A stretch of 64,000 bases of DNA from Latrodectus hesperus (lineage: Eukaryota; Arthropoda; Arachnida; Araneae; Theridiidae), in assembly GCA_037975125.1 (NCBI GenBank), contig CM075860.1:40977893-41041892 (forward strand). Direction: 5' to 3'. The notes beneath the pieces are model-generated. The model worked only from the letters and a program-made list of their open reading frames with translations. It made no database searches and was not told where the DNA came from. How positions within the stretch are numbered: position 1 is the stretch's first letter; each line of letters begins with the position of its first letter. Shown here one piece after another: positions 50,797 to 63,559 of this stretch. The translations under genes and the position numbers were made by a program.

Positions 50797-51884
50797 CACT
50801 GCTCGACATTGAAAATGCAACACCAAGAAGGATTGTCCAGAAAATTATGCAAATTTTAGGGTAGATACACCTTACCGATTTATGCACATCTTGGGAAATG
50901 TGCAGTTCTGCAGAGCACGTAGGATTAGATATAAGGTGAAGGGAATAGGCAGAACGGGCAATATACGCACCGTTATTGTTTCTTGAAAAATAATCGTTAA
51001 AAGTGTGTTCTTGTGGGACGTCTGTGACTGCAGAGAATACCAGGCCATCGTCGACGGAGTCAGTTCCAGCAGAAAGACGAGTTTACGAGGAGCATGGTGA
51101 TCGGATTGAGAAGGGCAGGTTGGTTATTACGGTAAACCGCAGCTGACAGACATTTCTTGGACACGTCCACAGTGCACCAGCTGTGGAGAAGATAGATGGG
51201 AACGAGGAAAGTTTGCTGGGTGCCGGTGTAGCTAGAGTGACATGAGATGACTGCAACTATTGTGGAACGACCCACCACGTGACAACACGGCATCGTGTTT
51301 TGCGGAGCCATTGCGTTTCCAGGTTTTCATAATTCTACGTCATCTCTAATTTGAATTCACGGTACAAAGACAACTCAACTTTACATGGATGGGGTGCTGC
51401 GGCCGGTGACACTCCCCTTCATTTAGGGGGTCCCCAATGAGCTAAATCAGTAGGAGGACGCCCGACCAAACATGGTTCACATCAGCCAACATGCCCTGCA
51501 AGGTGTATGGCTGCTTTCCTGGCCACCGTGCATGCCAAATCTCTGACCCATGAAACCAGTTTGGGATATGATTGGGCACCATATGCAGAGCCTGCCACTT
51601 TCTTCTTCAGAAGACGCACTTTGCCAAATGGTTCACAGGGACAGAAGAGCCATTCCTCAGGTCACCATCCGTACTGTCATTGATTCTGTGCCAAGACGTG
51701 TTGCATCGTGTGTCGCCGTTCACGTTGGTTCTATCACCTACTGACACAACCCTGTTCTCGCTCTGTATTATGCATATCATTCTGAAATACAGATCAGTTA
51801 TTGTTCGTTGCGGTCTCTGTTTGCCGAGTTTCTTCAATTTCTGGCAAAATCTTCTTGGTGTTGCATTGTCAGTGTAGGGCAGTG
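50797..51884 (+). mobile_element. Tc1-like transposon relic
   Basis: The left end CACTGCTCGACATTGAAAAT followed by GCAACACCAAGAAG matches the reverse complement of the right end (CACTGCCCTACACTGACAAT, GCAACACCAAGAAG). Both are flanked by TA (50795-50796, 51885-51886). Inside, the + strand keeps the C-terminal part of a Tc1-like transposase (51550-51744): PVWDMIGHHMQSLPL, QMVHRDRRAIPQ and SVPRRVASC. Earlier parts are scattered over frames with stops, and the catalytic motifs are not readable, so the element is dead. Confidence 0.8.
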
Positions 51885-51889
51885 TATTT

Positions 51890-52355
51890 TCTGGTAATTT
51901 TTGCATACCTGCATTTTTAGATTGTATTTCAAATTTTGATTTTTTCTTTTTTAAATGTATTTTGCATTTGAATTCATGTTCAAGAAACATTTTGTTGATT
52001 TTGAGCAAATCGCTCAGGTCAGTGGTTACTTAGTCCGATTCCCATTTTAGGTGTGGATGTCTGCAGTTAATTAGAACACATTCTCCACTTAAATGAACCT
52101 TTATGTGTAAGTAATGACTGTAGACAGACAAATATGACAATTAATCAAGAAATTTTTTAATCTTGAAAGTTTCTTATTTAATTTTGCAAATGGCAAGCAT
52201 TAGTGCTTAAGTCATTCATACATTCATGGAATCTGCAATAATTTTTAATAATATCTCATACCGAGGAAATATAATACAAATATTTAAATATTCAATAATA
52301 GTCTAATTAGAATAACACAAGATAAAGTTAAGAAAATCTATCATTCCATTTCTGG
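51890..52355. other. AT-rich stretch
   Basis: No feature is recognised between the Tc1-like relic and the LINE derivative. Confidence 0.45.
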
Positions 52356-52371
52356 AGTGATGGTCTTGCAA

Positions 52372-53160
52372 CCTGGGGGCTGAGCAGCTACCAGGCGCGT
52401 CGGTAGGCGGTGGATCACCGAACGTCCTGTAGGAATGACAGGATAGCCTTGAATATAGAATCAGAGGCCGCGAACCAGCTCCCGTAAACCCTGGTGTTAT
52501 GCGTTCCGTGCCTAGGGCTAATTGGCACCGCGGTATTGGTGTCTTAACGGAGCCTCTAGTTGCCTGGCAAACTTCTAGAGTAATTTGCCTTGCCCAGTAT
52601 CTCAGGCAATGCTGGGTGGACTTATATTACCTGAGCTTATAAATTGTTATCTTGTGGCTGAAAAGACACAAGAAATAACAATCCTTTCTGCATCTACAGG
52701 TGATGCCTCTGAAGTTGACCTTGCTGAAAAAGACAAGTGAACTCAGAGGCTGTCTTGTAAAGGGGCAGTAATGAATCCTTCACTTGAGGTAGAAATGACC
52801 TCCAAACCATCTTCTGGTGAAAGTCAGAAAGCTATCCCTAGTATGACTGACTCTCTGACCAGATGGGACTATTTCAGCAAGACCCTATCTGCTGGAAATG
52901 TCATACGCAGGAGGAAACGGCAGAGCATATCATTTATGAATGCGAGGCTCTTGCCCTCCCTAGATTAACCTCTTTAGGCATCATCCATACTAGAGAGTTA
53001 CACCTTGACTCCATTAAAGGGTTATCGGACTTTATTAATAAAGTGGATGACCCGAGCAACTGGAACTAGGAAACATTGGGTTTGGAGTTAATGGTACAAA
53101 ATGCTGATAAAAGCAGAGGTGCCCAATGACATACAAACCCAATTCTAAGAAGAAGAAGAA
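52372..53160 (+). mobile_element. Internally deleted non-autonomous LINE derivative, copy 2
   Basis: A 13-bp target-site duplication GATGGTCTTGCAA (52359-52371 and 53161-53173) proves both ends. Its 5' half is collinear with 43612-44138 and its 3' half with 25069-25367. The junction is at the same ATGGGACT (52863). From there a 68-codon frame survives with the Cys/His knuckle (CWKC...H-x4-YEC) and the end SNWN. Upstream, a short ORF1-like start (MNPSLEVEMTSKPSSG) runs in a different frame. The tail is (GAA)n. Confidence 0.9.
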
Positions 53161-53689
53161 GATGGTCTTGCAAACAATCGTGTTTAGTGAGATGTTCTAA
53201 ATAGAGTCTATCAATGTCTTTCTTAGAAACGTAGGGTAGGACAACCTATTTTAAAGTATTCTGTGTAAACTGCCATCTGAGAGGACTTATCATAGATTGT
53301 GAGCAATATTCATGTGTTACAAAAGAGGAAGTCTTGAAAAGAATACAGATACATAGACATGGGTGTAAAAGATAGAAACGCTACATCTATCTTCCATAGT
53401 TCAACAGTAGCTGGGATGGAACAGGGGACTATTCGCTTCAAGAAGCATATCCTTCCAACTACGCCAAACTATTTCCAGTCCATTTCTTATGGAAAGTCCT
53501 TCTGGAAAATTATTGTGTGAAGATATAAATTCCTTACAGTAGAGCTTTCAACTGAAGATGTATCAGCTACATCAGGAATGGCCAATCTTCTGAAATTTTC
53601 GACAGATGATTTCAAATACTTTTTACGAGTTAAGTACTTTTCATATTATTTTACGTTCACAGTTAAGAGCACTCGGTGACACAACAGCC

Positions 53690-53835
53690 ATATGAGGGCC
53701 AAAGTTTACATTGCCCACATCTGTTTTCATAATAGATAGGCAAAGCATGTGTCCTGGTAACGTGCTATGCGTGACGCGAAACCCCCAGTGTTTAGTTCCC
53801 AAGCATGCTTGGTATTGTATCTAGTTTTGGTATTC
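53690..53835 (-). repeat. Dispersed repeat with CCAAGCATGCTTGG palindrome, copy 1
   Basis: On the minus strand it contains TACCAAGCATGCTTGGGAAC then TAAACACTGG, identical to the + strand at 63567-63596, and then diverges. The 14-bp palindrome is perfect in both copies. Confidence 0.6.
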
Positions 53836-53839
53836 GTGT

Positions 53840-56800
53840 TGTTTGAGAGTCGATAAAACTATCTCTTAAAAATCCCAAGACTTTTATTCGTAGCAAATTC
53901 AACAAGATACAGGAAATTGCAGTTGTAGAAATCACAATTACGCAGCTCAAATTCAATTAAACAACAAAAAATAGCTTCTAGTCTTAGAAATCTCAAGCAC
54001 CTCAGATAGACAAGAGCTTCTATTCACTAAAATAGCATTCTAGACTGATCGTCTTTACTAACTCAGTGTCTTCCTCCTCTTCTATATCTAGCAACAGTAT
54101 TTAAAACTAACTTGGCGAGAAAATCTGAGAGTTTCACGATGGTTTCTGGAAAGTTCCAAGCTATCTCTCTTAATATTGGTCCTAGAGCTTCGGTGAGGGA
54201 AATTCTTTTCTATTCTGGAACTTTTCCAGAAATATTTATCTATCGCCAAGTAGCCAAGAATATCGCCAAAATCTCGCCAAGTCATTTGAAATGCCGTTTT
54301 TTTAATTATGAATATTCCTAAATTGCGCAATTTCCCCCTCCCCCAAAATCTGAGTGCTTCAGATATGTGTGAGATATTTTAAGACAAATACAAATAAAGG
54401 TTATAACTTTTTAATGGTATTTATGGTTAGGAGTAAGTAAATAATAATAGACACTGGCTGGTATAAAAGAAAAACAGGAATAACTTATTTATGCATTTAA
54501 TTTAATTAACGAATTCCAGCTTTATGAAGGCAGTAATTTACAATAATCAGAGGAATGACTTTTTGCTCAAGACAAGGATCATTTCATCATAGTGTTACAG
54601 CAGATAGAAAATCTCCTTTATTAAGAAAATGCAACTGCATATCCTTGGAAATTGGAGAATGAGCTCAGTATAGAATTTTCAATTCTTTTTTATCACAGCT
54701 AGAAGTTTTGAATGATAGGGGTTAACAACTTTTAAAATGTATGTTTATAGGCAAAACTTTTAGATGATTAAATTATTGTTATGTGAAACAATATCTGCTA
54801 AAACACTCACACATTACATTACCATCAATTAAACTTTGAGTTTGTTTTGATTTTGCCAGTCTTTTAATATTTGTTAAATTTTTTACTAAAAGTATCAAGG
54901 AAATTTTAAAGTTTGAGTCAGTTATTTGCTATTTTATCCTGTTTTTAATCAATATTATAGATGAAAAACTCAAGTGTGTACGGAGTCCTTCGGAATTCTT
55001 TACACATTCATGATAGCCAGAAGATAATTATGATGGATTTATTTTGTGATCTGGAAACAATTTCTCAAATTTAAATGATTCTATTTTTTAATCAAAACAA
55101 ATTTTTTGTGTTATTTATGTTATTTTACATACTACTGTTATAAATGTCAAATTATTTTATTACTTCTCTTATTTTCATGTATTTCTATTTTTGCTTACGG
55201 TAAATTTTTATGTCTGTATGAATATAAACTATTTATATAAAACGCAATTTAATCTAAAAGCCTAATAGTTCGAATATTATCAAACTTGTTAACTAATAGC
55301 ATGTCAGATGATTTTTTTCTTTAAACGTTTATTTTTCGGAGTTGATTATTCACTAGGTTTAGGCGAATAGTTCGGGAAATTCTGTTGTTTTTTTTATTAA
55401 GATGAACAATTCCTGTTTGTATTTTTATTGATACGAGTCTACGGTAAAACCTTTCCAACTCATCTAAAAGTTTCTATAAGGTTTATCTTCCATAATAAGA
55501 GTTAGTTGTTGCCAAGTTGTTCATGTTTGACCATATGAACATTCCCGTCGACAAACGAAATTAGTCGCCGAATAAAAATAGCAGAACACAAGCACGAAAC
55601 AAGAATAATAATATATACTAACGATTTCTTGACTTGCATTCTAATTTAAAAATAAATTTTGGAACAGCACTCAAAATATCAAATATGAATTCAACATTTA
55701 GATTACTTTATCATTTGCAATCAAGTATCTTGAAGTAGCATATTCAGCATGAAATGCGAACAAGAGAAAAATGGCCGCCAAAATTTGGTGATTATTCCAA
55801 TTGTGAACATAACACTCTAGAAGATTTACTTTCTATAACTAACGTCCAGTACATATACATTAAACATAACATGGAATTACATTTTCTGATATTAACTATA
55901 AATAATTCTAAAATTAAATTATATTATAAAACAAATGCATCTCTTAAATGTTCGAAAAGAGTGAGATATGACTCGACTGGTGAAAAATGGTGCAATGACC
56001 GAGAAGTGAATTTTATCGAGTAAATATAGATGGAGATGGAAGAGAAATGTTACTCCTGTTTCAATGGTTCTCTTGTCGATGGAGTCAATGCCATCGCCTC
56101 TTTCAGAAATTCATTTGAAGACGTCACTATGAATTTCTTTTTTCTGAGTCAGAAATTATGTTTACATCTTTGGGGCAACGGACTCTCCGATGGTAATCTG
56201 AAAGGATTTCTTGATAAGAAGCATTTGAATAAAGCAGGTGCAGGAGGCAAGAGATGAATGAAATTCATTAACTAATTAGACAGGAATGTCATGAATTCAC
56301 GCCTTATGCATTCTGAAATGACATTCCGAACTCTGCATTTTCCATTACTGTTGTTTATGTCGCTAATTTAAGCTTTATATAAATACATATTTAGCCTGAC
56401 GAGAAATGAATTTTGCCCTTTTAATACTTAATTTATTCGCTTATTTATATCAATATGTTGTTTTTTTGGTGAAAATGTGCTTTGGGTCCCCTTATTGGCG
56501 CATTTTCAAAAAGTCGCCAACTGGCACGTTTTTGCGTGTTGTCTCGCGGATTTGAATGCTCCGAGAGACACTACTCAAAAACATTTCTATGTCGCCGAAA
56601 CCGAATTCCGTGTTTTTAACGAATTTCACCGTTGGTATGGCAACGAAAACAAAAACAATTGTTTTTTTTACTAATTGTAAAACAAAAAAATGCACTAGAA
56701 TACGGAGAAAAATTATAATATTTTTAAAAATTAATAAATAAAAATACACTGAAACAATTAAATTTCATTGTTCAGGTACTTAGAATAGCCAGGGTTACCA

Positions 56801-57215
56801 CGCTTAGCGCGTCTATCACCCATTTGGCGAGAAAGGGGTACCCAAACCACAGATTAACCGTTTTTTTATACAAAATTTCAAAACAAATGTATGCACACGT
56901 GCGGTGATTGCAATATGTTACTGATAAGTACTTCCAACAGCTTCGGAATTTTGAGCCATGTTTGAGAAATAAAGGGGTCTTTATATGAGCTGGCATCCTT
57001 TTCCAAACTTCCACACCACTTCAGTGGAGAGAAGTAGAAACCTACAAAAGTTTAACGTGTAGGCTCACTTAGCATGATGATCCTTAGATAGGTAAAATTT
57101 TAGCTTTTTCTCTATTTTTAATTGTTCTCTGTCTATCATGAGAATGGCTACCGTAAATTTATCTGTCCTTGTCTGTCGCCATGGAAACAACATACATTCC
57201 ATTTTCGAAAGGAAA
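53840..57215. other. AT-rich stretch with short unassigned open frames
   Basis: Open frames at 54112-54321 (+), 55754-56023 (+) and 56030-56257 (+) have no motif I recognise. The last is less AT-rich than its flanks and contains MEMEEKCYSCFNG; it might be an exon, but no good acceptor or partner exon was found. Confidence 0.35.
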
Positions 57216-57221
57216 AGCCAA

Positions 57222-57560
57222 AAGAAAAACATCAATTATATCTTCTCTACACTTTGAGAAAAACGTAAAATGCTACCCAAAACATCACCAATTCATAATC
57301 CACATTTGAAATGGGTGGCTTAATTTACTATACTAATCGTCATTAATCAACCTACATTGCTTGAAATTAACTTCATACCAGCTCAGAAAAAAACATCAAC
57401 TATGGTTTACTCTGCAGTTTGAAAAAATATGGAAGTACTACTCAAAATATCACCAATTTATAATATTTTTATTACACATTTGAAATAAGCAGCTTTTGTT
57501 ACTATAGCAACTGCCACTAGCCAGACCAATTTTTGTTAGTTATTCTTAGATTAGACTGAC
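57222..57560 (+). repeat. Diverged tandem duplication of a dispersed repeat, copies B and C
   Basis: 57222-57335 and 57390-57500 share AAAACATCAA.TAT, CTACTCAAAATATCACCAA-type and ACATTTGAAAT words. The second copy continues into TTACTATAGCAACTGCCACT, as at 22425-22565. Confidence 0.5.
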
Positions 57561-57564
57561 AGTA

Positions 57565-58145
57565 GAGACGAAGTTAACTTCATTCCAATCCTAAAACTTC
57601 TTTCACCTAATAATAAGTAATGCCTTAGCTTCCAATTCCAAATTACAGCAATCTTAAAACAATTTATTCACAACAATGTTATTCTAAAATTGATTATGAA
57701 CCATTTGCATAAAAAATTATTCATAACGCTGGTCTACAGAAAGACTTAAATCATCAAATATATTCCATTTTCCTGAATTTTTCTTATAAATTTCATATTT
57801 TCATATGTTTCTTTCATACGACTAGAATGCGTGACAGGTATTTGTGGTACTTCATTAGAGAACCAACATTATTACAAAAACCTGCACTGCCTTCTTCAGA
57901 GAAGTAGTTTAAGAATTCCCTTTTTTGGTTACGATACGCGCGTATCTGTGCGTCTCCAAGTTTAATCTAGTATTTGATTCCCTGGAACTTTAAAGCTCCA
58001 CCAACTGTTAAGAAAAATTTAAATCCTTTATAAGGCCATTAAGATCTTGTCGATATAAAAAGTGAGGTTCAGATGTTCAAAACTTCAAAACTATGATCAC
58101 TTTTCTTTTTCCTTCCTTTTCAGCGTGATCATGGTTGAAAAGACT
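57565..58145. other. Unassigned stretch
   Basis: No reading frame or repeat is recognised. It may include the decayed 3' part of the pseudogene just downstream. Confidence 0.35.
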
Positions 58146-58149
58146 GAGT

Positions 58150-58557
58150 TATTATATAAAATTTGGATTCTTTTTGGTACAGAATGTTCTTCACTATAAG
58201 GTACGGATATCATTGCAGATGCCAAATACGGATACTTTATTATTTTGGGCATGATTCTTCTGATGTTTACTATGCAAAAGTAACCTCCAGGTATATGGTC
58301 CTTCTATCCCCTCCAAATTGCAGTGAATGATAACGGCATATGATGAGCACCACTTCTTTATCCCTTTAGAAGTCTAACACATGATACACAGCATGCACCT
58401 AGTGCCCTGTCTTTATCAAAATCATCAGCTTTACAACCGAAGAACAGTTTATAAAATCTTTTCAAAAATGGTGTGAAAATTCATCTTTGACACTTAAATG
58501 TCTGTTCTCCACAGATATTGCAGAAGTTAGGTTGATTTGAACGCTTTCTTGGCATAA
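58150..58557 (-). pseudogene. Pseudogene of an unnamed multicopy arthropod zinc-binding protein
   Basis: Starting at ATG 58557 (minus strand) one frame reads MPRKRSNQPNFCNICGEQTF, then TPFLKRFYKLFFGCKADDFDKD, ACCVSCVRLL, HHMPLSF..IWR, GYFCIVNI and KYPYLASAM..VPYSEEHSVP. It matches, from memory, a protein family found in many copies in arthropods that begins MPRN.../NFCYICG and carries paired CxxC motifs. No function is established to my knowledge; the copy number suggests association with a mobile element. Three in-frame stops (TGA, TAA, TAG) interrupt it, but there is no frameshift in the readable part, so decay is by point mutation. Confidence 0.65.
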
Positions 58558-58559
58558 TG

Positions 58560-59440
58560 AAAAGCTTATGAAGCTTAAAACTAATAAAAACTGTACAAAT
58601 CCACAGCAGAAATAAAAACAGCAATAAATCCATACTAGTTACCACGATAACTGCTATTTAAAAATGAACTATTGTCATTTGCTTACACTAGGCAATACTT
58701 AAAATGTTAAAGCATGAATTGGTATAAGTGTTCTTTGAATATGTTTTGACATGAACATCAGTCTACTTGGCGTCAAGTTATTTTTGATAAATCTTTCCTT
58801 AATTTGCAAGAATCAAAGAAAAATACAAGTGACATTAACAAAAAACTTGCCTGATAAAAGGAATATGAATAGATATTTAGATTCAGCATGAAAAAATACA
58901 TCAAAATCACTATTTAGTTTTCTTGTAAAAAAATCATGACCTGTGTAATTAACTTTAAATCAAAAAATGCAAAAAGTGAATCAAGCCGAAAAGAAACCAA
59001 TCATTTAAATGAGTATCTAAATGTTAAAAACATATATTGTGCACTTAAACTAAAACACCGAGGACACTTAATGAAGGCAGTACATTAAGTATTCATGGAA
59101 CCGCAAACACAATTCAGCTTTTGAGTGAATATTTAAAAATTCTTGCAACTTTTCATTTGACATATAATTAAAAATACGGTGGCTTGTTCGAAGTATTTGT
59201 ATGCTGGTATTCAATATCTCCAACTATTTTCATTGGAGGTGACTATTTTATATCTTTTTTAAAAGAATCATGTTTTAACTATATAAGCAGTCAAAATACA
59301 TTAAAGTGAACACCAGGTACTTTTGGTCTCGACGTTATAACCAATCACTGAATGCAGGTGGCAGTACAGTGCATTCATACACAGCGGTGTAGGTGCTGGT
59401 AGATACATACCTTTAGATTAACGGGGTTGGAATACTCACC
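58560..59440. other. AT-rich stretch
   Basis: Nothing coding is recognised. Confidence 0.4.
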
Positions 59441-59449
59441 AAGTGCCCC

Positions 59450-59650
59450 GTAATTTTGAACCACGGTCACGTGACGAGGACATATCTGAGTTGGCACCCG
59501 ACTCTCCACATCCACGCCACACCAGCAGAAGGACTTTGGACGTCACATATTAACGTGGACACGCCCCCAACCCACGGAGCTCCAAGAACCAAGTGCGGGA
59601 GGTTACGTGGTCAACCTCCCAATCACTGCCAGCGGCAAATGAAGCTTTAT
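59450..59650. repeat. Dispersed repeat, copy 2 of 2
   Basis: Homologue of 12455-12665, somewhat better preserved: CTCTCCACATCCACGCCACA, GGACTTTGGACGTCACAT and CCTCCCAATCACTG are clear. It lies directly upstream of a Tc1-like fragment. Confidence 0.6.
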
Positions 59651-59839
59651 TTTGCCAATGTTAACGGGAAGCGGCGTGAAGCTATTGAACCACTGGACCT
59701 CAAACTTAAGGCAGAACAGAGCAGTTGAGAGTATATAAAGGGTGTGTGAGGACTTTGCATTCGTTGGCGTAATGTAGAAATGCAGCGATTTATTCGATGT
59801 CCAAAATTGCATGATCATTTGCTTTCGTCCCAAGTGGAG

Positions 59840-60320
59840 AAGCATTTCCGAAACCCTTAAGTTTGTGAACTATTCATGTGCCGCTGTGGTAAAAGGAGAG
59901 CGTGCATTGTAGAATGGGGTGGTCCGAAACCAACGGCCTGGCAAATGTGGTGCGTTGCGGGTCATAGATGACAGGGGTGAACGATGGCAGCAGAGATGTA
60001 TTCGGGAGAAAAGACGTTTTACTGTTGAGCAAATGATCACCCAGATAACCCAAGAAGCTAACAAGTGTCTTCCAAACTTCTGTTCATCGAACGTTTTGCC
60101 AATCATTTGCGAAATCTAGGTAGCTGAACAAGGCGACGGAGTTGATATGGCTCAACATCCCAGTGAACACCTTCAAGAACCCAATTGGCTCTTCCTATCC
60201 GTCTTGCAGCAGTCCCATCTGTCAAAGGTGGATATCCTGGCTTTTGACAAGTCATTATTCACCAACTGATCAAGTTGGTCTCAAACTCATCAATATTGAT
60301 TGATATTCTAATTCTCCTGA
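59840..60320 (+). mobile_element. Tc1-like transposase N-terminal fragment
   Basis: The open part (59919-60119) reads as the DNA-binding region of a Tc1-like transposase: RVIDDRGERWQQRCIREKRRFT, then VEQMITQITQEANK. The upstream residues (WGGPKPTAWQ) and downstream ones lie in other frames with stops. No catalytic motif or TIR was found. This element is of a different type from 50797-51884. Confidence 0.6.
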
Positions 60321-60324
60321 TAAA

Positions 60325-61045
60325 TTTGGTACAATTTTGAACGGTTCCTTAAATTTCAAACCCATATTAACCATTAATCATATTATCAGTTTATTATTGC
60401 AGGGATAGCAAAAATTTCCAAATACATACTGTTTATTGAACATAAATTATTAATGTGTATGCACATAGTTTGTATTCAAATGTATGCATATTCGAAATAT
60501 TTTATACTTGAATTATATGTTAAAAAAAACAAACATTATGAAGAGGACATCAAAAGTATTAATAAAATTTAATTCACTTTAATAAAAAACACAAGTAGAA
60601 TTAAGTCCCGACCTATGTAGGGTTCATCAAGCGATGTTACATTGGTACAAAGTATGGTTTTTCCGCAATGGCCAAAGACAAAGTCAAAATCAAACCATTA
60701 CACCGAAAAACGATAACAAACCAAACAAGACAAAAGCCATACACAAGATAAAAAAATATTGTGGTATATACATGACAACCAATATAAAATTAAAGATAAA
60801 CAATCAGCATATAAATCTTGTATTACAAGTAATATTTATTTAGTAATTTTTACAATATATATATGATTGATGATGGGTGATTCCATAAAAATGAATCTGG
60901 CAGAAAACAATTCGAAGCAATCTTTAATTATATCAATAAATTAAATAGTTTTTCCAGTTAATACATTCTTTCTAGAACGCAAATCAAGTTGATCAAATGA
61001 TTATTTCATTGGCTTTAATCAATATAACAATGTAACATGTGTTGA
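60325..61045. other. AT-rich stretch
   Basis: No feature is supported. The 69-codon frame at 60634-60843 is Lys/Asn-rich and looks random. Confidence 0.45.
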
Positions 61046-61049
61046 TATG

Positions 61050-61340
61050 ATGGTGTTTTTGTTGTTGTCGTGTCCAGCCAGGCTGGCAATATGGGGTGCG
61101 CTGCTCCAATTTTCCAACTGAACCATATTTTGGTGTGGAGTCCGACTTCCTCAGTACACACATGCATAGGTACCCGTTTATAGGGTAGGCAACCATTCAC
61201 TCCACATTCATACAAGGAAAAGACAAAGACAGGATAGACAGAGAGAGAAAGTACATCCATGCCCGAACCGAGATTCGAACCCAGGACCTCTCTATCCATA
61301 GTCAGACACGCCGACCACTAGACAAGTTGGGTGGCTGTTG
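61050..61340 (-). repeat. tRNA-derived SINE (family 4), nearly complete
   Basis: Minus strand: A box TTGTCTAGTGGTCGGCGTG, B box CTGGGTTCGAATCTCGG, then CATGGATGTACTTTCTCTCT and a 200-bp body that ends in GACACGACAACAACAAAAAC. The head-body junction is shared with 18375-18490. The end resembles the ACA-rich tail of the LINE at 21540-22095. Confidence 0.75.
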
Positions 61341-61344
61341 ATAT

Positions 61345-62145
61345 GATAATCATGTTTATTAGCTATTAAAATATGTGTTTCTAAACATAAAATGCCCACA
61401 AATGAGTGTTGCCAATAGTGTTGATCGAGAAAACCTCGATTATTGAGGCATTAATACTATTAAAATAACTGGATAAAATGTGACATAAGATTACAAGTGA
61501 AACATTTTTTGAATGTTTCCTCATTTTCTTATCTTAGATGCAATTAGAACTTAAAGGATTTAGTTCATTAATTTGGTACTATGAGATCACTTCTTTCAAT
61601 AGAACAGCTCTTTTTTTATCAAGACCTACAGCTTAAGGATGGTTCCAAGCAGATGTAAACATACCAACCGAACACGGGAATTGAACCCATAACCTGTTGA
61701 ACTAAAAATTAGATGTATTTTAATCATTTAACAATCATGACGTCAAGCTCAACAACGAGAAATGATACATTTCTCCTTTCTACAAGCGCGTTATGAAGAT
61801 TATTGATCAAACAAATCATATTTTATCAATGGATTTCCATAATTTTTAATGAATATTAATGTTTTGATGGTATTTTTACATTAATTTAATTACATCTTTT
61901 TTTGTATAAAATTGTTAATATAAAGTGCTTATGTCTTAATGTAATTTCTTACACTTTAATATTTTTTATAAATTTTAGTAATGATTTTTCTGTGTTATTA
62001 GAGAATGCTCATGCATTCTATACAATAATATTTTCTTAATATAGTCATGTAATTTAATGTAATATTATTTGAATTAAAATACACATTTTTTCATATGAAA
62101 GTTATTTCACCTTTGACCTGTAGTTAAAATATGTTCCGAATTTGA
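61345..62145. other. AT-rich stretch with a SINE relic
   Basis: At 61650-61730 the minus strand has a tRNA-like head (ACAGGTTATGGGTTCAATTC). The rest is featureless. Confidence 0.4.
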
Positions 62146-62149
62146 AATA

Positions 62150-62232
62150 TTCATGGAAAAAGTGGGAGTCGAACCCACGGACTATCAAACAGTAGGCGAA
62201 ACGCTGACCATTCAGTGACCATCATAGCAGAG
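62150..62232 (-). repeat. tRNA-like SINE head (family 3)
   Basis: Minus strand: GGTCACTGAATGGTCAGCGT as A-box region and GTGGGTTCGACTCCCAC as a perfect T-arm. No acceptor stem can be formed, so it is not a tRNA gene. Confidence 0.55.
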
Positions 62233-62234
62233 TA

Positions 62235-63030
62235 AAGAAATTAGTAAAATGGTCCCAAAGGAATTGTAATTGAAGAGAAAAATTGCAATCGCGATATATT
62301 TGAGAAACCAAACTGGAAAACAAACGTAAAAAACAAGTGTCTTCTGAAACAAATTCTAATAAATAATCTAATGAGGAAAGTCTCATTAATATTTATGGTT
62401 TTTGGTGATGGAATCCATTAATATCGTATTCTGCATTTCGATTAAAAAATTTCTAAAAACGTTGAAAGTGATCTTTATGTTTCATAGAGGAAAGAAAGTA
62501 CGGTTGCGTCCTTTCTCAGAAAGGGCAAAGGTAGACACTGTGTGAAAGTTCAAAATGAATGCTTTTCGCAGAATGATAAAAGGCACTAAATAAAAAAATA
62601 AGCATTAAAAACGTAGGTTTATATTAATTTCGTCAAAAATTTTATAAGCTGAAAGAAATTATTTTTCGGCTTCTTTAGGGAACATCCCCAATATCAAAAT
62701 AAATTCGAAATAATAATCAAAAGACTTTAGGAAAATAACAATTTTAAGTATGGAAATATTTTTTGGTCCTTTTTTAGGTTAGATAAAATAAGAAGTTGAA
62801 TTTTGAGGTATTTTTATCAGCTAAGTTATTTTAAAAACAATAAAGCATGTATATCAATGTTTGTGTGTTATTTTCAAGAGATTATTACAGAAGAAAAGAG
62901 AAACATAGAAACATAAAAATAGTTCTAAATAGGACGTTTACTGAAATAAATATTGATGATCACTGTTCAGTCGCTGCAACCACAAATGGTAACTAATATT
63001 TAATATGGAAATTTAATGGCTAAGTATTCT
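62235..63030. other. AT-rich stretch
   Basis: Nothing is recognised. Confidence 0.45.
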
Positions 63031-63034
63031 GGTA

Positions 63035-63250
63035 TTGACTCACCGTGGTCCAGTGGTCTTGGAAGCAGAAGTCCTGATTTTGATCCCAACCATTGATGAA
63101 CGACGGGAGATAGAAGTTGATCTTTTGTCCTTTGCATATACTTCTATCGGAGTGTTTGGGAATTTTCCGGGTTTTGTCCTTTTGAATACGACTCATAACT
63201 CACGAAAAATCCACCTGGAAGGCAATATTACGCGGTCGAGATTAAACTGC
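63035..63250 (+). repeat. tRNA-derived SINE (family 2)
   Basis: A box CACCGTGGTCCAGTGGTC and B box CTGATTTTGATCCCAAC are followed by a body with TCGGAGTGTTTGGGAA, TTTTCCGGGTTTTG and GAATACGACTC. It is collinear with the minus-strand copy at 1235-1425. Confidence 0.65.
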
Positions 63251-63559
63251 CTTTTAAATGGCATTCGGACTTTAGGCTGCCAACTATGATATGTCTAAAG
63301 TATTCTGGTAATATCTTTGTCCTGATTATCAGTCAGTATCTTCAACTGATATAGTTTTTAATATTTTTAACCTACTGAGCTTTTTTGGGGGAATGTAATA
63401 TGATCGGGATATATATTATAAAAACAAGTAAAAATAATCTATTCGAAGCATGGTGTCATAATGATAGCGATTCATCCTTCTAAGGCATTGGTCCAAAAAT
63501 CGGCACTAGGGCTAAGTAAAGTACACTCAGCCATTCATCTTTTCAATGGGTAGATAAAA

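Noticed and set aside
51607..52008. 133-codon minus-strand frame
   Set aside because: It is the shadow of the Tc1-like transposase C-terminus on the other strand, continued into AT-rich flank.
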